Below, piece by piece: positions 59,243 to 64,000 of a stretch of DNA of 64,000 nt. The notes beneath the pieces were generated by a model that had not been told where the DNA came from, did no database searches, and was given only the letters and a program-made list of their open reading frames with translations. The position numbers and the translations under genes were made by a program. This DNA comes from Eutrigla gurnardus (taxonomy: Eukaryota; Chordata; Actinopteri; Perciformes; Triglidae): assembly GCA_963514095.1 (NCBI GenBank), contig OY741264.1, forward strand, positions 35,145,641 to 35,209,640. Direction: 5' to 3'. Each line of letters opens with the position of its first letter. The stretch's first letter is position 1.

Positions 59243-62200
59243 CACACTGTCAGTTATTGCACTCCCTGGAAACATTACCTAGTAATTGGAATTATTTCAG
59301 GCGATTGTTATTATTATTATTATAATACAAGGGTCTGTAATGTTTGAATGATGTGACCTGGATGTCGACCTGATTCAGCAGTGAAAACAGGTTCAACACA
59401 TAAAAGTAGACCATCATGTCGCCTGGTGGTCGAGACAGTAGACGATGGAGAGGAAACACTGTTTCATTCACTGTCACAACCTTTAAAAAATATTCGGTAT
59501 ACTTCAGGAGCTAGCATAGAAGTGCTAACGTACCTTACATCTCCTTCCAATCTCACCGGGTAACGAGCATCACCCGGTACACCACGTTTACCCACGACCC
59601 ACTTCAAATCCACAAACCTGAAAATATGAGAGTCTTTGGAGCGGAGCCAGATAGTTGTCAGAGCTATGATTGGCCGGTCTGCGTACAGGGGTGGGACATA
59701 GCAAGGGACAACCGCCCCCAAAGACAAGAACACTCATCAGACATCAGACTAAAAACAACACATCAACTTCACCATGTGGCAAAGCCATCGACGCGCCTGC
59801 ACCCATCACAAATGGGTCAATGACTCCGACGGGTCTCCGACTCCTTTACTGTCAGATAAAAGGACCTTTTGGTGCGTTTGATGACGGCATCTGGTCGTCA
59901 CTTTGGTTGACATTTACCCCCCCCCCCCCCCCCCCCAACAAAAGCAAGGAGTTGTGGAGAGGACAGCGGTTGCCTAGAGTGAAGTTTGGCCAGAAAAAAA
60001 AGCAGCGTGTGAATGAAGCAACGTAAAAACGTGCAGCCAAACTGCCACAACTTCTCTCTTTTTACGGCCTCGTCTAAAAACAGCTGGAAACTCACTGCCA
60101 GCTGACACAACCACACACCCAATGAAGACCACTTCAAGCAAGACTATTATAAGCCTTGGCTGACACAGAAGCACAGAAAATGGGATTTTACTGGGAATCG
60201 CTGGTCCTTAAATTGGACGATTAAAGGAATCAAGATGACATCTGACTGTTGAAGCGTCAGACCAGTTTGGTTTGGACATAGAAGGCATAGAATAAGACGG
60301 ACAGAAAAACACAGTGACGGGTTACCACTGGAGTCTGACAGAGCTGTGGACGTGTGAGCGAGCTGCTCAGGAATGTTTGTTCATTCCAGCGGAATGGTTC
60401 TCGCACCGTCGGAGGGCAACGGAGAGAACCACACCCCCCTTCACCTACTGACTCCAGGCTAAAGACCCGGCAAGACGGGAGGCAGTCGCTATGCCGATGG
60501 TTATTTGCTGATTTGTATCGTCTTGTTCGGGATTTTAACCCTCACATTTTCTAACATCCGTGACCCTTCAGGTCAATTTGATCCCAGCAATTTAAACGGT
60601 CAGTACATTATATTAATCAGAAGTGTTCACAAGGTTTCATGTGCTTCATGTTTCTTTGTTGACAACCTAAATAAAACACCCCCCCCTTTAAACATCCAGA
60701 AAAACAGGCAAATCACAAAAAATTATCTGTAAATGCATCCAAAATGTGTGTACAGGACATCATCATCATATTTGCCCTCATATTCGGGGAAAAACCACTG
60801 ATTTAATCATGATTTTTAGAAACGGAGTCAAATTGCAACCTCCAGATGTTCAAATCTGTATTGTGTCAGGGGTTTGCTGAGAATTATAATAACTGATAAC
60901 AATAATAATAATAATAATAATAATAGGCATGTCAAGTCACAATGTTATATGTCAAATGGTAAAATGAAGTGAAAATTATTATTTATTTTTGTTTTTGGAT
61001 GTAGCTTGAAAGTAAACAAAACAACGTTGAATAGTGGATTAACACACATTACAGCAGAAAAAGTGATTGTAATTTCTCTGACAGCTGGACTTTCTTGACC
61101 TCCAGAGAGGAATCTCGGGAAGCTCGGCAGGGAGCCACATGATTGGCTGACGACTCCACATCAGCAGGAAGTACAGACGCACACATAAAACACTCTCTGC
61201 TCTAGTTTGACTGGAGGCCTCTGTGTGAGAATATAACTAGAACACACATAAGTAGAAAGCAGACTGAATAGATTTGTGGTAATCGATTACCCATCATGCC
61301 AGCTTCAAGGCTGATATTTCAATCCTTATCAAATGTTAACAAAAACAGGAACTACTAGGAACTTTGTCAATTTAGAGAATGTATGTTTGTGGTGCCTGAG
61401 CTTTTAATTTGTATTCATTTTATTATTTTTTTACTCTGTTCAGTAAATGACTTGACTGACTGGAGATCAGCTGCTCTAACACACATGTTCACTCCGATAT
61501 AGAGAACAATAATTATCCAATAGAGAGCTGCAGGAATCCTAAAACACGGATATGCGTCAGCATTTTTCCCTTCCAGTTCCCTCGTCTCCAAGTCGGTGTG
61601 TGTTTTTAATGTGCTTTTGGTGAGAGGCCTGAAATAATAAAGTCAGTGTGAGAAGCTTCAGGGATTTTAACATTTTGTTGTTAAATACATTAAATACATA
61701 CAGTAAATACTCCGCTGGTGAATTTTGAAGCTTTTTTACGCGTCTTAAAAAAAAGTGGTTACAAACAAGTTGTTAGAATAAACAAACTCTTACAAAGTCC
61801 TTAAAGTGTCTGTTTAATGTGACATTAAACACACAAAAAGGTGCAGGGTTTTAAAAGGTTAACAAATTAAATAAAAAGAGCAGAGCAGCAGTGACTGCAT
61901 CAGAGCCAAATAAGCGTTTTAAAAAAATTAAAATGATTAAAAAAAAACAGTAAATCGGCTTTAAAAAATGGCCGATAACTATACAAATTGCTGAATATCG
62001 GTGCTGATATTTGGTCGACCCATAGTTGCTGCCTGGTGTAAACATTTGAGAATTAATAACAAAGACGGGGACACTGTGCCTTGTATGCCAATTCTGGTAG
62101 CTTCTCATTTTACACATCATTGCCTCCAATGCTGCCATCAACATCCACAAACACACAACGGTGTGACTGCTTTACTTTCATCTCCACGTATTTATTCTGT

Positions 62201-63960
62201 TCAGTGTCGGCTGCACGGACACGCCGTCTGAATGTTTCTTTTCCGGCTGCACAGAAACACAGAAAGGTCTCGGCATCACACGAGTGTGTTAAACATCAGC
62301 TCTGTCCATGTGAAATAGCAGGAGGGTTGTTGGGATACCACCAGAGCACGGTGTAATCTGCTCTGTCTCTATATGCACAGGTCCCCTCACCATCTCCACA
62401 ACACCACAGCTCTGCCACGCATCATCCGTCGTATAAGTGAGCTGTGATCGCTCACAGAGCTCGCCTCGCCTGCCCTCCCAAATCATCCAATAAAACATGT
62501 CAAACAAACAACTCTGAAAATAACCAGCACCGAAGACTGTTCGTACGGGACGCCTCAAACGATGACCGGCCTCTTATGCATCATTAAAAACTAGAAACCT
62601 AATGCCTTTGTTTTTTAAATGCAAGACCACGGAGGGTAGAAACGTGAGACCTGTGAGCAGGTGGACAACGTCGGATCACGATTCCCTTCACATTATGTTA
62701 TGCAAATAGCAGAAATAGAAGCACCAAAGGCACGACGAACTCATTCATGTAACGAGCTTATTGCATATTAATTACACGCACACTTATACATGCAACAATG
62801 CAGAGGTGAAGCAATTAACAAATAATGTAGCTCCAACTGGAAATCTAAACTGTTTCAAACTTTTTAAACTTTTTCAGTTTCTGTTATCCAACTGGACTCA
62901 ACCGTACGACTCCCAAACCAAACCAACCCCGCTGTGTCAGCCAAAGATCTGCGAGAGCTGTCATCCAAAAGGCAGACTGACACTTTGGCAGCCAGCATGC
63001 AGGAAGGCAGCTCACTGCAGGGTCCTGGTATGTTTCCACTTAAACAGGATTACAATGCAGACTGTTGGAAGTTGGCTTTTTTTAACCCCCCCATTCGATG
63101 GTGTGAGAAGCTGTGACATTTTTTTATTTTTTTTTTTACATGACAAATGTGATGCGAGATGCCAGCACAGACACTACAATGTGAGTTTTGATGTTTACAA
63201 TGTGATTGTGGATGGATTTCTTTTATTTTTTATTCCTGACCAATAACTGACCCTCGTTAACAGTTGCTTGTTAGGCTGTGGTTGAAGAGCATAACAAGCC
63301 ACTCAGCAGCAGCAACAACAACCACCAACCGAATCCATCACTTATCACCAGCTGCAGTGTTTGAACTCAATGGGAGCGTTAGCGGCCACGGCGTTGCCTG
63401 CAGCGAGTCAATTCGTTTAGCAGTGAGGTTTGTCGGCTGTGTGTCCGCCTGGGAAACTCTGTCAGGGTTCCTGCTGGTTCATCGTAACCCCGAGTGTCCG
63501 GTCAAGAGAGAGCAAAGTTAGCGGTTACGTTATAGCCGTGAACGTAGTAGCAGGGCAGTGTGTGACAACGTGATTTGTCGGTGGATGGCCTCAGGCTCAC
63601 TTACAGAGGACTTATCACGCTCCTTTCCTGGTGCATACTTCAGGTTACGACTACAACACTTTTACAAGCTTTAATGCTCAAAAACACTTTTTATTTTCTC
63701 CCATTAGAAGCTCTTCTCATCTTCTCCAGAACACTGTTTGAGCTCCTGCCCCTCCCTCCCAAAAAGCCCACTGGCCTCACTCCCTTACCATGACCACATG
63801 ACAGGAGTTGTTCTGCTGAGGAATAGTGTACAAATGTATTTTAGTCACTTCAACACCTCTTCCTCCATACAAGAGTACATTTACTTTTGCAGAGTAGAAA
63901 ACAGCGTACCTAAACACCCTTTATTTGCCAAATTAGCAGCTGGGCAGCTAATATCATATT
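59243..63960. other. ppfia1: Large 5' intron of ppfia1, right part
   Basis: No exon recognised. It contains a C20 run near 59918-59937, an AAT repeat near 60900-60925 and several AT-rich stretches. Open frames here show no family resemblance. Confidence 0.45.
61880..62025. mobile_element. Diverged end of the CCGATA-type element
   Basis: AAATCGGCTTTAAAAAATGG, CCGATAAC and GAATATCGGTGCTGATATTT resemble the right end of 41622-42960. Confidence 0.45.
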
Positions 63961-64000
63961 CAGGGTTTCTACACCTTCTCCAGAGTCACATTCAAGTACT
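63961..64000 (+). mobile_element. hAT-like MITE (CAGGG family), copy 4, cut by window edge
   Basis: Begins CAGGGTTTCTACACCTTCTC and continues into CAGAGTCACATTCAAGTACT, matching the 5' end of copy 2. It has the same orientation as the other three. Confidence 0.75.

Noticed and set aside
62761..63246. 161-residue plus-strand frame
   Set aside because: No recognisable domain, low-complexity segments, no splice context, and it lies in the ppfia1 5' intron.

Overview
This is nuclear genomic DNA from a teleost fish. The signs are multi-exon genes with GT-AG introns, long CA/TG microsatellites, many short inverted-repeat transposons of the kinds common in fish, and a fish-type C2H2 zinc-finger gene. 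The order ppfia1 then cttn is the same as on human chromosome 11q13. There is nothing prokaryotic: no operons and no CRISPR. All three protein-coding genes I can support lie on the minus strand.

Layout, left to right: (1) 1-4.6 kb is mobile-element debris: the RNase H end of a LINE, a 523-bp MITE with perfect 18-bp terminal inverted repeats, and a decayed ZMYM/TTF-type hAT-derived gene. (2) 4.6-9.4 kb holds a ten-finger C2H2 zinc-finger gene (coding 5718-7010). Its 3' end is decayed: extra fossil fingers follow the stop and are split by a MITE. A likely non-coding first exon lies near 9.17-9.3 kb. (3) 9.6-12.4 kb is a nest of MITEs and a (CA)n run. (4) 12.9-24.7 kb is a complete cortactin gene (cttn). 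Its 15 coding exons total 1653 bp (550 codons plus stop). It has an N-terminal acidic region, 6.5 cortactin repeats, a helical and proline-rich region, and an SH3 domain. (5) 25.4 kb to the right edge is liprin-alpha (ppfia1), transcribed toward cttn. Its 5' exons lie beyond the window. I placed 26 coding exons, including microexons and two alternative 3'-terminal coding exons, one of which ends in the PDZ ligand VRTYSC. (6) 53-64 kb is a large repeat-rich 5' intron of ppfia1.

Cortactin binds F-actin and Arp2/3. Liprin-alpha is a coiled-coil/SAM scaffold for LAR-type receptor phosphatases, focal adhesions and presynaptic active zones. Both work in cortical cytoskeleton and adhesion turnover, and their neighbourhood is an old vertebrate linkage.

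I found no wholly new system. The observations most worth checking are: a cluster of frame-preserving cassette exons in ppfia1, including an unrecognised 126-nt tyrosine-rich exon candidate and a 12-nt microexon candidate; an alternative C-terminus that removes the PDZ ligand; loss of the middle coiled-coil exons of ppfia1 at a 200-N assembly gap; a GC splice donor in cttn; and several transposon structures with exact ends. About a tenth of the window is simple or minisatellite sequence, which produces long but meaningless open frames.
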